Source of the DNA: Candidatus Gastranaerophilales bacterium
GTDB taxonomy: Bacteria; Cyanobacteriota; Vampirovibrionia; Gastranaerophilales; Gastranaerophilaceae
Length of the DNA stretch: 64,000 nt
Reading direction: 5' to 3'
Assembly (NCBI GenBank): GCA_944325145.1
Contig: CALYDL010000001.1
Location: forward strand, 1-64,000
Both the position numbers and the translations under genes were made by a program. The stretch's first letter is position 1. Every line of letters starts with the position of its first letter. The notes under the pieces are model-generated. The model did not search any database. It was given only the letters and a program-made list of their open reading frames with translations, and had not been told where the DNA came from. This document shows, one piece after another, positions 26,426 to 33,877 of this stretch.

Positions 26426-26939
26426 TTTTTTTCTTTAAAAAATCAACCAAAGGCAAAATATTCTTTTTTAATTCCTCATAATCGCCGTCGTTGTTTAAAA
26501 TATAGTCAAAGCCCTTGTAATTATCAAGTTCAACTTCTGTTAGGTCATTTGTATTGGTAATTATTCCACGTTTATTTCTTGTTTCAAAACTTGCTTCAAC
26601 TCTAATTAAAATAGCACCTGCAGCCTTAAAAACTTCCGCTTCATGAATTAACCTGACATCAGGCACAATAACGTTTATATCTTGTTCAATAATTTTATTT
26701 AACCAAAAATCAGGATGAATGCTTCTGCCTTCATTTCCAAGCTCAATTAAGTCCGTTCTGTATTTTCCTTTATTCGCTTCAATTTCATCAAATGTAAGAT
26801 TATTTCTTTTGCCATATTCAATTTTTATGGCATCTGCAATTCCAATTCGAATAAAATTAGGAAAGGCATCTAAAATAAGCTTAGCTGCCGTGTCTTTACC
26901 TGAATATTGTTTTCCTGAAAAGCAAATTATATTTTTCAT
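26409..26939 (-). CDS. P-loop kinase resembling animal-type phosphomevalonate kinase or phage dNMP kinase
   Basis: A 176-residue single-domain kinase with P-loop FSGKQYSGKDT (residues 7-17). The order of segments follows the animal phosphomevalonate kinase fold as I remember it: an IKIEYGKRNNL helix, YRTDLIELGNEGR, PDFWLNKI, VPDVRLIHEAEVFKAAGA and FDYILNNDGD. T4-type deoxynucleotide monophosphate kinases share much of this layout, so the substrate is open. No other mevalonate gene is visible nearby. The ATG at 26939 lies 6 bases after a TATAAT (26951-26946) with no ribosome site, suggesting a leaderless message. Confidence 0.7.
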   Translation of the reverse strand: MKNIICFSGKQYSGKDTAAKLILDAFPNFIRIGIADAIKIEYGKRNNLTFDEIEANKGKYRTDLIELGNEGRSIHPDFWLNKIIEQDINVIVPDVRLIHEAEVFKAAGAILIRVEASFETRNKRGIITNTNDLTEVELDNYKGFDYILNNDGDYEELKKNILPLVDFLKKKINQLH

Positions 26940-26966
26940 ATACAAATTATATCAAAATATATACAT

Positions 26967-26996
26967 AAAGAAAAATCGCAATTAATAAATTGCGAT
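26967..26996 (-). terminator. Hairpin with T-run on the minus strand
   Basis: A perfect 9-base stem, ATCGCAATT (26975-26983) and AATTGCGAT (26988-26996), with a 4-base loop. On the minus strand it is followed by TTTTCTTT, so it reads as a terminator for something transcribed from about 27080 towards the kinase. It sits just upstream of the kinase -10 box. Confidence 0.5.
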
Positions 26997-27077
26997 TAAT
27001 GCCTTTTTCTCCATAAGTCCCAAAGCCATAGTAGCGGCTTTTATAGAATTCGTGTTTTTAGTGTCGTAGTAAGGGTT
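26982..27077 (-). other. Short coding-like frame, possible 3' remnant of a gene
   Basis: An open frame of 31 codons ends in a stop placed inside the terminator-like hairpin. Its translation (NPYYDTKNTNSIKAATMALG, then LMEKKALIAIY) looks protein-like, but the only ATGs are 15 and 10 codons from the stop, without a ribosome site. It may be the tail of a decayed gene or chance. Confidence 0.25.
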
Positions 27078-27144
27078 TTAGTAGTTTTTTCTTACACTAA
27101 TATAAAAACATTTAATATATACGAATTTCATATTTTATATATAA

Positions 27145-27169
27145 TGTTACATTTCTTAATATTAAGAAA
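27145..27169. promoter_or_regulatory. Motif copy fused to an 18-base perfect palindrome
   Basis: TGTTACATTTCTTAATATT runs from 27145, and TTTCTTAATATTAAGAAA at 27152-27169 is a perfect palindrome. The 15-mer ACATTTCTTAATATT (27149-27163) recurs exactly, on the other strand, at 63794-63808. A TATAAT at 27140-27145 directly precedes it. It lies about 100 bases upstream of the MGW gene pair and looks like an operator or activator site. Confidence 0.45.
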
Positions 27170-27269
27170 CTAAAAAGGCAATTTTAAAAAGTATATTTTT
27201 TTTATATACATGTACGAGAGATTACAAAGTTATAAAAGAGAGACTTAAGAAAGATTGGAGTAAAGACCA

Positions 27270-27758
27270 ATGGGCTGGGTTACACTGTCACTCAGAAAAA
27301 TGGTCTTGACTCAAAGGGTATCACAACTGGAAAACAGATTACTTCATTTGAGTCAGGAACAACAAACATTAGCCAACAGCTCGGCATATACCGAGAGGGC
27401 TATCGGTCTTGAAAAACAAGAAGCTTATACATCTCTTATGAATAACTACTCCGGCAGTTTGAACAATATATCGGATTTTGTATCAAGCGGAAATGCAAGC
27501 GATCCTGCATCATTGATACAATATCAAGCGCAAATGCAGCAATCACAACTTGATTATATGTACAACAAAATGGTGATTGATTCTGTATTTACACAAAAAG
27601 AACAAGCTTTGCAAGATCAGGTAAACAACAAACAAACATATGTAGAACTTGAACAAGAACAAGTAGAAACTCAATTAGAAGCGGCAAGAGCCGAACTTGA
27701 ACAATTAGATGAAGCTTGTTCACAAGATATTCAATCAAGTACGATTAGTTTAGTATAA
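27270..27758 (+). CDS. MGW-type coiled-coil protein, copy 1
   Basis: A 162-residue protein of unknown family. It opens MGWVTLSLRKM and is then mostly helix with heptad-like spacing (about 12-45 and 85-155), rich in Q, E, A and L. It has no signal peptide and no membrane segment. The single cysteine is at position 149, in ACSQDIQS. A GGAG ribosome site lies 9 bases before the ATG, after a 330-base gap. It is paralogous to the next gene almost without gaps. The C-terminal LEQEQVETQLEAARAE is identical, although the codons differ. Confidence 0.85.
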   Translation: MGWVTLSLRKMVLTQRVSQLENRLLHLSQEQQTLANSSAYTERAIGLEKQEAYTSLMNNYSGSLNNISDFVSSGNASDPASLIQYQAQMQQSQLDYMYNKMVIDSVFTQKEQALQDQVNNKQTYVELEQEQVETQLEAARAELEQLDEACSQDIQSSTISLV

Positions 27759-27811
27759 CACGATAACAAAACGATAAAACACCACAAGAAAAGGAAAAAG
27801 GAGAACACACT

Positions 27812-28297
27812 ATGGGCTGGGCAGCATTATCACTTAGAAAGATGACGCTCAAACAAAGAATCAACAACTTGGAACAAAGGCTTGTAAACATAAGCCAAGA
27901 ACTCCAATCTATGTACGATTCGTCATCTTACGCACAGCAAGCACTTGGCGTTGAAAAAACAAACGCACTTGCAAGCTTGCAACAAACTTATTCAAATAAC
28001 ACATCAACATTAGCAGGCACATATCAAGGTGCAACAGACACAGCTGCTTTGAATCAATACAACCAAGCATTGCAACAAGAACAATTATCTTTAATGTATA
28101 ACCAAATGATTCAAAATTCATTGTTCACTGCAAAAGAATCTGCAATGCAAGATTCAATAAACCAAGCAGAAACTCAATTACAATTAGAACAAGAACAAGT
28201 TGAAACCCAATTGGAAGCAGCAAGAGCTGAATATGATTCATTAGACCAAGCTTGCTCACAAGATATTCAATCGGGCGCAATCAAATTGATTTCGTAA
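27812..28297 (+). CDS. MGW-type coiled-coil protein, copy 2
   Basis: A 161-residue paralogue of the preceding gene with the same opening (MGWAALSLRKM), the same coiled-coil layout and the same ACSQDIQS tail holding its only cysteine. The middle third (about 60-85), rich in S, T and N, is the least similar part. AAAGGAG precedes the ATG by 9 bases and the gap to copy 1 is 53 bases, so they form one operon. The function is unknown. The layout would suit a self-assembling filament or a secreted structural protein. Confidence 0.85.
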   Translation: MGWAALSLRKMTLKQRINNLEQRLVNISQELQSMYDSSSYAQQALGVEKTNALASLQQTYSNNTSTLAGTYQGATDTAALNQYNQALQQEQLSLMYNQMIQNSLFTAKESAMQDSINQAETQLQLEQEQVETQLEAARAEYDSLDQACSQDIQSGAIKLIS

Positions 28298-28328
28298 AGT
28301 CTGATTAGTAATTCATGCTTGTTTAAAC

Positions 28329-28334
28329 TATAAT
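28329..28334 (+). promoter_or_regulatory. -10 box for a leaderless FAD-oxidase transcript
   Basis: TATAAT ends 7 bases before the ATG at 28342 and no ribosome site lies between. The -35 region is not convincing. Confidence 0.45.
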
Positions 28335-28341
28335 CGGTTTT

Positions 28342-29706
28342 ATGAATATAATCGATGAGTTTAAAAAAGCGAACATTGAAATTCTGTATGAAAAGGCAGA
28401 TGTATATCCATACGCCTTTGATACGGCGCCAATGAAAGAGGATGTAATTCTTCCCCTTCTGGTTGCACTGCCAAAATCAACAGAAGATGTTCAAAAAATT
28501 GTAAGAATTTGCAATAAAAACAATTTAAAAATAATTTCAAGAGGTGCAGGCACCTGCCACACATCAGGCTGCAAGCCGACAGATGGCAGTGTTGTAATTC
28601 ACTTTAGCAAAATGAATAAAATTCTTGAAATTAATAAAGAAAATTTAACAGCAATAGTGGAATCCGGTGTTATCGTCGGTCAACTTCAAAGTGAGGTTGG
28701 CCGTTTTGGTTTGTTTTTTCCGCCTGACCCGTCAAACCTTAAGGTGTCAACCATAGGGGGTGCAATTTCCTTATCTTCAGGCGGCGCAAGAGCTTTTAAA
28801 TATGGCACTACAAAAGATTACATTTTAAACTTAGAAGTGGTTTTAGCAGACGGCTCAATAATGCAAACAGGCAAAAATGTTGCAAAAAATGTAACGGGCT
28901 ATAATTTAACGCAATTATTTGTAGGCTCCGAAGGCACATTGGGAATTATTACGAAAGCAACCCTAAAGTTAATTCCAAAGCCTGAAACCACGCTTGTTAC
29001 AATGGCTTATTTCAACAATTTAGAAGAAGCTGCAATTGGCGTGAATAACATAATAAATTCGCTTCTTATGCCAAGCACAATTGATTTATTAGACAGAAAC
29101 ACAATTGAAACAATTGAAAAATTTAACCCATCAGGCTGGCTTTCATATGATGCCATGCTTTTAATTGAACTGGACGGCAATTTAGATGAAATTCAAAAGA
29201 AAAATGAAAAATTAAAAGAAGTTTTAATTAATTCTAATGCAGATAAAATAATTCAAGCAACAAATGAAAAAGAAAATGAAAAAATTTGGAACGCAAGAAG
29301 AAGCGCTTTTGCATGCACCGCCAAATTAAAGCCAAATGTTGTAACGGAAGATGTTGTTGTGCCAAGAAATAACATTGTTCCTTTAATAAAAGAAATTAAA
29401 AAAATATGCGAAGAAAACAACATAACTGTTTGCATTATGGGCCATGCGGGCGATGGAAACATTCACCCAAACTTTGCTCTGGATTTTTCTGACAGCGAAG
29501 AAATGGCAAAATTTAAAAAAGTAAAAGACAGGCTTTTTGAACTTGCTGTTGAAATGAACGGCACACTATCAGGCGAGCATGGAATAGGTTCAGAAAAAAA
29601 AGAATATCTTGATATGGCACTTGATAAAACAAGTTACTACTATATGAAAAAAATAAAAGAACTTTTCGATAAAGACAACAGATTAAATCCGGAGCTTATG
29701 TTTTAA
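28342..29706 (+). CDS. FAD-binding oxidase, GlcD / D-lactate dehydrogenase type
   Basis: A 454-residue flavoprotein. The PCMH-type FAD domain (ISRGAGTCHTSG near residue 65, PPDPSNLKVSTIGGAI, YGTTKDYILNLEVVLADG) is followed by the GlcD C-terminal domain (IMGHAGDGNIHPNF, LSGEHGIGSEKKEYL). It would oxidise an alpha-hydroxy acid such as D-lactate or glycolate. The partner subunits GlcE and GlcF are not present. It is followed one base later by a MATE transporter. Confidence 0.93.
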   Translation: MNIIDEFKKANIEILYEKADVYPYAFDTAPMKEDVILPLLVALPKSTEDVQKIVRICNKNNLKIISRGAGTCHTSGCKPTDGSVVIHFSKMNKILEINKENLTAIVESGVIVGQLQSEVGRFGLFFPPDPSNLKVSTIGGAISLSSGGARAFKYGTTKDYILNLEVVLADGSIMQTGKNVAKNVTGYNLTQLFVGSEGTLGIITKATLKLIPKPETTLVTMAYFNNLEEAAIGVNNIINSLLMPSTIDLLDRNTIETIEKFNPSGWLSYDAMLLIELDGNLDEIQKKNEKLKEVLINSNADKIIQATNEKENEKIWNARRSAFACTAKLKPNVVTEDVVVPRNNIVPLIKEIKKICEENNITVCIMGHAGDGNIHPNFALDFSDSEEMAKFKKVKDRLFELAVEMNGTLSGEHGIGSEKKEYLDMALDKTSYYYMKKIKELFDKDNRLNPELMF

Positions 29707-29707
29707 A

Positions 29708-31036
29708 ATGGATTTTTTAACCTTTAAAAAATATTTAAAAGAGCTTTTAATACTTGCCCTGCCAATTTTAGCGGGCAATATAGGCCAAATGCTTATAAAT
29801 ATAGGAGATGTTTACGTAGCAGGGCATTTTAACACAAATACTCTTGCTGCAATAAGCGTTGCAAGCGCTATTTTTATGACATTTATTATCCCCGGGATTG
29901 GGCTTTGCGCAGCAGTTACTCCAGTATTATCAAATTACAGAGGGGAAAGAAAACCTGTTAAAAAGCTTTTTGGGGTTACAATTGTTTTCTCTCAAGTTCT
30001 TGCAATAATATTTTTCAGCCTTCTTTGGCTTGTTATTCCATTGGTTTACAAAATAGGTTTATCAAATGAAATTATTCAAGGCACAATTGATTACCTTAAA
30101 ATTTCAACCTTTTCAATATTTGGAATATTTTTATATTCTGCCTTAAAAGAATTTTTACAATCCCATGAAATTGTTCTTTTTCCAAACGTAATGATGGGCT
30201 TGTGTGTTGTTATAAATCTTGCGCTCAATTTCATTTTCACTTTTGGCTACGGTTTTATTCCTTCAATGGGAACAATAGGGCTTGCTATTGCAAGTTTAAC
30301 GGTTAGAACATTGCTTGCAGCAACAGTATTTATATATTGCATGGGCTTTTTAAAAAGAAGCCGATTTGATAATATTAAGCGCTATGCAAAAGATTTAATT
30401 AAAATAGGGCTGCCAATTGCAGGCGCTATGTTTATTGAATTTTTAGGTTTTAATTTTGTAGCTGTTTTTGTAGGCAAATTTGACCCTCTTTATGCAGCTT
30501 GCCATAATATAATAATTTCAATTACAAGCTTAAGTTATATGATACCGTTTTCAATTTCAAGCGCATTATCCGTTAAAGTGGGCTATGCAAACGGCAGCAA
30601 AAACATTCAAGATATTAAAAAATACACTCTGACCTCTTTTATATTCATCTTAATTTATGCAATTATAACGGTTATTTTCTATTTGGCTTACAAAGAACCC
30701 GTAATGAGAATTTTTTCTAAAGACATTGAAGTTATAAAAACAGGCGCATCCATTATGCTTATTGTTGCAGGGTTTGTAACTTTTGACGGCATTCAAGCGG
30801 TTTGTGTCGGTGCCTTAAGAGGGTTGAAGCAAACTGTGCAAATTTTAATTATAATGTTTTTAAGCTATGCACTTGTAAGTATTCCCATGGGGCTTGTTTT
30901 AGCATATAAATATAACATTATTTTAGAAGGTTTTTGGCTTGGTTTAGCAGCAGGCATTTTAATTGCAGCGATAATATCCGGTGCAATTCTTATTAAACAA
31001 TACTTTTATTTAAAAAAACATTATATAGCTGATTGA
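29708..31036 (+). CDS. MATE-family efflux transporter
   Basis: A 442-residue membrane protein with 12 predicted helices in two similar halves. It opens LALPILAGNIGQMLINIGDVYVAGHF and repeats the pattern as IGLPIAGAMFIEFLGFNFVAVFVG near residue 240, as expected for MATE exporters. The substrate is unknown. It starts one base after the oxidase stop and is therefore in its operon. Confidence 0.92.
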   Translation: MDFLTFKKYLKELLILALPILAGNIGQMLINIGDVYVAGHFNTNTLAAISVASAIFMTFIIPGIGLCAAVTPVLSNYRGERKPVKKLFGVTIVFSQVLAIIFFSLLWLVIPLVYKIGLSNEIIQGTIDYLKISTFSIFGIFLYSALKEFLQSHEIVLFPNVMMGLCVVINLALNFIFTFGYGFIPSMGTIGLAIASLTVRTLLAATVFIYCMGFLKRSRFDNIKRYAKDLIKIGLPIAGAMFIEFLGFNFVAVFVGKFDPLYAACHNIIISITSLSYMIPFSISSALSVKVGYANGSKNIQDIKKYTLTSFIFILIYAIITVIFYLAYKEPVMRIFSKDIEVIKTGASIMLIVAGFVTFDGIQAVCVGALRGLKQTVQILIIMFLSYALVSIPMGLVLAYKYNIILEGFWLGLAAGILIAAIISGAILIKQYFYLKKHYIAD

Positions 31037-31088
31037 TTATGTTTCATTGTATAGTTTACAAAATTGATATTTAAAATATCTTTTTATT

Positions 31089-31664
31089 ATGAAACAAGAA
31101 ACAGATGACATTGAACTTTTAATTAAAGAAGCCAAAAATAACAATAAAGAAAGCTTGAAAAAACTTCTTTTAAAAAGCGAAAAATTAATTTATTTATCGC
31201 TTTATTGCCTTACAAAAGATGAATGCGAATTATCAGATATTGTGCAAGAAGCACTTTTGAAAATAGCAAAAAACATAAAAAATTTAAAAGATGCAGCTTC
31301 ATTTAAAAGCTGGATAAATAAAATTGCAATAAGAAGCTATTACGACCATTTAAGAAAAAATAAGAAAAATAAAAATTGCGCAAATTCTGAAACGGCAGAA
31401 AAAATTTTAGATGATGCAATTTGCGAAAAGCAAAAAGAACCCATTGAAAACTGCATTAATTCTGAACTTATAACAGTTATTAAAAATTCAATTTTAAAAT
31501 TGCCTGAACAATATAAGCTTGCAATAATTATGCGCGAATTTGAAGGGCTAACTTATGATGAAATTGCAAAAATCACAAAAACAAATGTAGGAACGGTAAA
31601 ATCTAGAATCGCAAGGGCAAGATGCCAGCTAAAAGAATATATAAAACCTTATATGGAGCATTAA
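31089..31664 (+). CDS. ECF-type RNA polymerase sigma factor
   Basis: A 191-residue sigma-70 family protein with region 2 (YCLTKDECELSDIVQEALLKIAK, then SFKSWINKIAIRSYYDHLRK) and region 4 (LPEQYKLAIIMREFEGLTYDEIAKIT with the recognition helix NVGTVKSRIARAR). Regions 1 and 3 are absent, as in ECF factors. The next gene, starting 2 bases later, encodes a zinc anti-sigma protein. Its target promoters cannot be named from the sequence. No clear ribosome site lies before the ATG. Confidence 0.93.
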   Translation: MKQETDDIELLIKEAKNNNKESLKKLLLKSEKLIYLSLYCLTKDECELSDIVQEALLKIAKNIKNLKDAASFKSWINKIAIRSYYDHLRKNKKNKNCANSETAEKILDDAICEKQKEPIENCINSELITVIKNSILKLPEQYKLAIIMREFEGLTYDEIAKITKTNVGTVKSRIARARCQLKEYIKPYMEH

Positions 31665-31666
31665 AA

Positions 31667-32161
31667 ATGTTAAAAGGCAATTTGAATTGCAGTGAAATTA
31701 ATAAATATTTAATAAGGTACATTAATTTTGACCTTAAAAGAAGCGATATGGCAAGAGTTGCCATACACTTAAGAAATTGCCCAAAATGCATGGAAAAATA
31801 TTCGGTTATTTTAAAAAGAAAAAATGAGCTTAGAAAAGTTTTTATAGAAATTGAAAAAAAATTAAGAATGCAAAACGAAATTTCAAGCTATATCGATAAC
31901 GAATGCGACAAAGAAAGCAAATTTATAACAGAAGCAATGATAATTTGCGACGAAGATTACAAAAATGAATTAAATTTAATGAATTTAATAAAAGAAAAAA
32001 TTGAGCGCACCAAAGAAGAAATAATAAACAATAAAAAAACAAATTACACGCAAAAAATTCTTGCAAAAGAAAGACGGAAAAAATTTGAAAGAATAAAATT
32101 TCTTAAGAAAATTATTCCGCTTTTTCCACGTTTACGCCGTGAGTTTGCAAAATTTGTATAA
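31667..32161 (+). CDS. Zinc-binding (zf-HC2) anti-sigma factor, apparently soluble
   Basis: A 164-residue partner of the sigma factor. The N-terminus has the anti-sigma pattern C-x6-YLIRYINFDL...HLRNCPKC, that is Cys8 plus HxxxCxxC. A second stretch (EISSYIDNECDKES) resembles the first helices of another anti-sigma domain. A basic tail follows, and I find no membrane segment, so it may sense a cytoplasmic signal. I chose ATG 31667 for its GGAG, 8 bases upstream, and its junction 2 bases after the sigma stop. The final 50 bases run opposite the WYD-repeat gene. Confidence 0.85.
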   Translation: MLKGNLNCSEINKYLIRYINFDLKRSDMARVAIHLRNCPKCMEKYSVILKRKNELRKVFIEIEKKLRMQNEISSYIDNECDKESKFITEAMIICDEDYKNELNLMNLIKEKIERTKEEIINNKKTNYTQKILAKERRKKFERIKFLKKIIPLFPRLRREFAKFV

Positions 32162-32447
32162 AATTGTTTGCAGCTTGCCTTTGAATATCTCTTGGTACAA
32201 CCCTTAATAGCTCAATTGTTAAAGAAAGAGTGGGGTCATGGTCATACCAACGGTTGCCCTTAATCATGGGCTTTACAATGGAATAAAACCTGTCTATTGC
32301 ATCTTTAGAAACTCTTTCTTCAACTTTTTTTAAAAAAATTTCAGCTTGGTTTTTCAATTCATCGGGGTATTCCCTCAAAAGGTCAACCACTTGCAATAAC
32401 AATGGGTCATAATCATACCATCTTTTATATTTTTTTTCTTCCGTCAT
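32112..32447 (-). CDS. Small protein with two WYD(Y/H)DP repeats
   Basis: A 111-residue protein made of two similar halves, each starting RWYDYDP or RWYDHDP (about residues 9 and 66). Each is followed by a helix (LLLQVVDLLREYPDEL versus TLSLTIELLRVVPRDI) and a second helix. I do not recognise a family with a known role. It is the last gene of the murE-murA unit, starting one base after the murA stop. Its end overlaps the convergent anti-sigma gene by 50 bases. Confidence 0.8.
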   Translation of the reverse strand: MTEEKKYKRWYDYDPLLLQVVDLLREYPDELKNQAEIFLKKVEERVSKDAIDRFYSIVKPMIKGNRWYDHDPTLSLTIELLRVVPRDIQRQAANNFIQILQTHGVNVEKAE

Positions 32448-32448
32448 A

Positions 32449-33789
32449 CTAACCCTTTACATTAACAAATTCAGATTGTTCATTAAACATATTTTCATCA
32501 GGTTGAAAATCAATTGGAACTCTCATGATTTTTGCGCCCAAACCGCTTAATTTTGCGGTAAACTTTTCATAGCCTCTATCAATATGATGAAGTGCTTTTA
32601 TAACAGATTCACCCTTTGCCATCAATGCCGCAACCACTAAAGCAGCACCTGCTCTTAAATCCGTACACATAACTTCAGTGCCCACTAAATAATCAACACC
32701 TTTAATTATTGCGTGGTTATTGCTTTGTCTTATATTTGCACCCATTCGCCATAATTCGTTTATGTGCATAAATCTGTTTTCATACAAACTTTCAGTTACA
32801 ACAGAAATACCGTTTGCTGTGGACAATAATGTCATGGCAAGAGCTTGAAGGTCTGTTGGGAACCCCGGGTATGGCTGAGTAATAAAGTTCATAGCATCAA
32901 GCCTTCTGTCAGCAGAAACTTCCATCACGTGAGGTTCAACAAGTTTAATTTTTGCACCCATCTCAAGCAATTTGCCCGTAAAAATTGTTAAATGGTTTGG
33001 ATAAACATTTTTAATATAAGCATGGCCTTTTGTTGCAATAATTGCAGATATATAAGTTCCGGCTTCAATTCTATCAGGAATTGTAGCGTGTTCTACCCCG
33101 TGGAGTTCATTTTGTTTAACACCTGTTACTACAATTTGGTTTGTGCCGGCACCTTCAATTTTTGCGCCCATAGCGTTTAAGAAGTTCGCAAGGTCAACAA
33201 TTTCAGGTTCTTGAGCAGCATTTTGAATAACAGTAACACCATCTGCCAAAACTGAAGCCATCATAATATTTTCAGTTGCGCCAACCGATGGAATATCAAA
33301 ACAAATATCAGCACCTTTTAATTCTTTTGCAACCGCATAAACGTAACCGTCTTTAATATCGCACTGGCAGCCCATTGCTTGCAAGCCTTTGATGTGAAAA
33401 TTAACCCTTCTCTCACCAATTTGGCAGCCGCCCGGCATTGCAACACAAGCTTCTCTCATTCTGCCAACTAAAGGCCCCAAAACAACAAAAGAAGCTCTCA
33501 TTTTCGAAACAAAAATATCGGATGCAACACAACTTGTAATATTTCTTGAATCTATTGTTAAAACGCCGTTAACCTTATCATAATGAACAATAGCGCCAAG
33601 TTCGGATAAAACATCCGTCATTATTTCAACATCGGATAATTCAGGAACATTTTTAATAACAGAAATATCACAAGGCAAAAGTGCTGCTGCCATAAGTTTT
33701 AAAACAGCATTTTTTGCACCTGAAATGCTGACTTCACCTGTTAAGGGAACGCCGCTTTGTATTATGAGCTTTTCTTGTGAATTTTGCAT
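32449..33789 (-). CDS. UDP-N-acetylglucosamine 1-carboxyvinyltransferase MurA
   Basis: The first committed step of peptidoglycan synthesis, using phosphoenolpyruvate. It is 446 residues. The catalytic cysteine is Cys122 in AMPGGCQIGERRVNFH, so fosfomycin sensitivity at this residue would be expected. GAKNAVLKLMAAALL (24-38) and TDLQALAMTLLS are also family landmarks. It lies 88 bases after murE. Confidence 0.97.
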   Translation of the reverse strand: MQNSQEKLIIQSGVPLTGEVSISGAKNAVLKLMAAALLPCDISVIKNVPELSDVEIMTDVLSELGAIVHYDKVNGVLTIDSRNITSCVASDIFVSKMRASFVVLGPLVGRMREACVAMPGGCQIGERRVNFHIKGLQAMGCQCDIKDGYVYAVAKELKGADICFDIPSVGATENIMMASVLADGVTVIQNAAQEPEIVDLANFLNAMGAKIEGAGTNQIVVTGVKQNELHGVEHATIPDRIEAGTYISAIIATKGHAYIKNVYPNHLTIFTGKLLEMGAKIKLVEPHVMEVSADRRLDAMNFITQPYPGFPTDLQALAMTLLSTANGISVVTESLYENRFMHINELWRMGANIRQSNNHAIIKGVDYLVGTEVMCTDLRAGAALVVAALMAKGESVIKALHHIDRGYEKFTAKLSGLGAKIMRVPIDFQPDENMFNEQSEFVNVKG

Positions 33790-33877
33790 GTAAAAAATCC
33801 GATTATTGCAAGCTTACAAGATTATTTTAATACAACAATCAAAGTTTTAAAAGAGTTTTAACAAAATTAATAATATT

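Noticed and set aside
27061-27108. Possible structured RNA in the gap before the MGW genes (TAGTGT...ACACTA)
   Set aside because: The pairing needs a large bulge and the loop is long; I could not build a convincing RNA fold.
31622-31666. Upstream extension of the anti-sigma gene into the sigma gene
   Set aside because: The ATG at 31667 has GGAG at good spacing and begins just before the zf-HC2 pattern.
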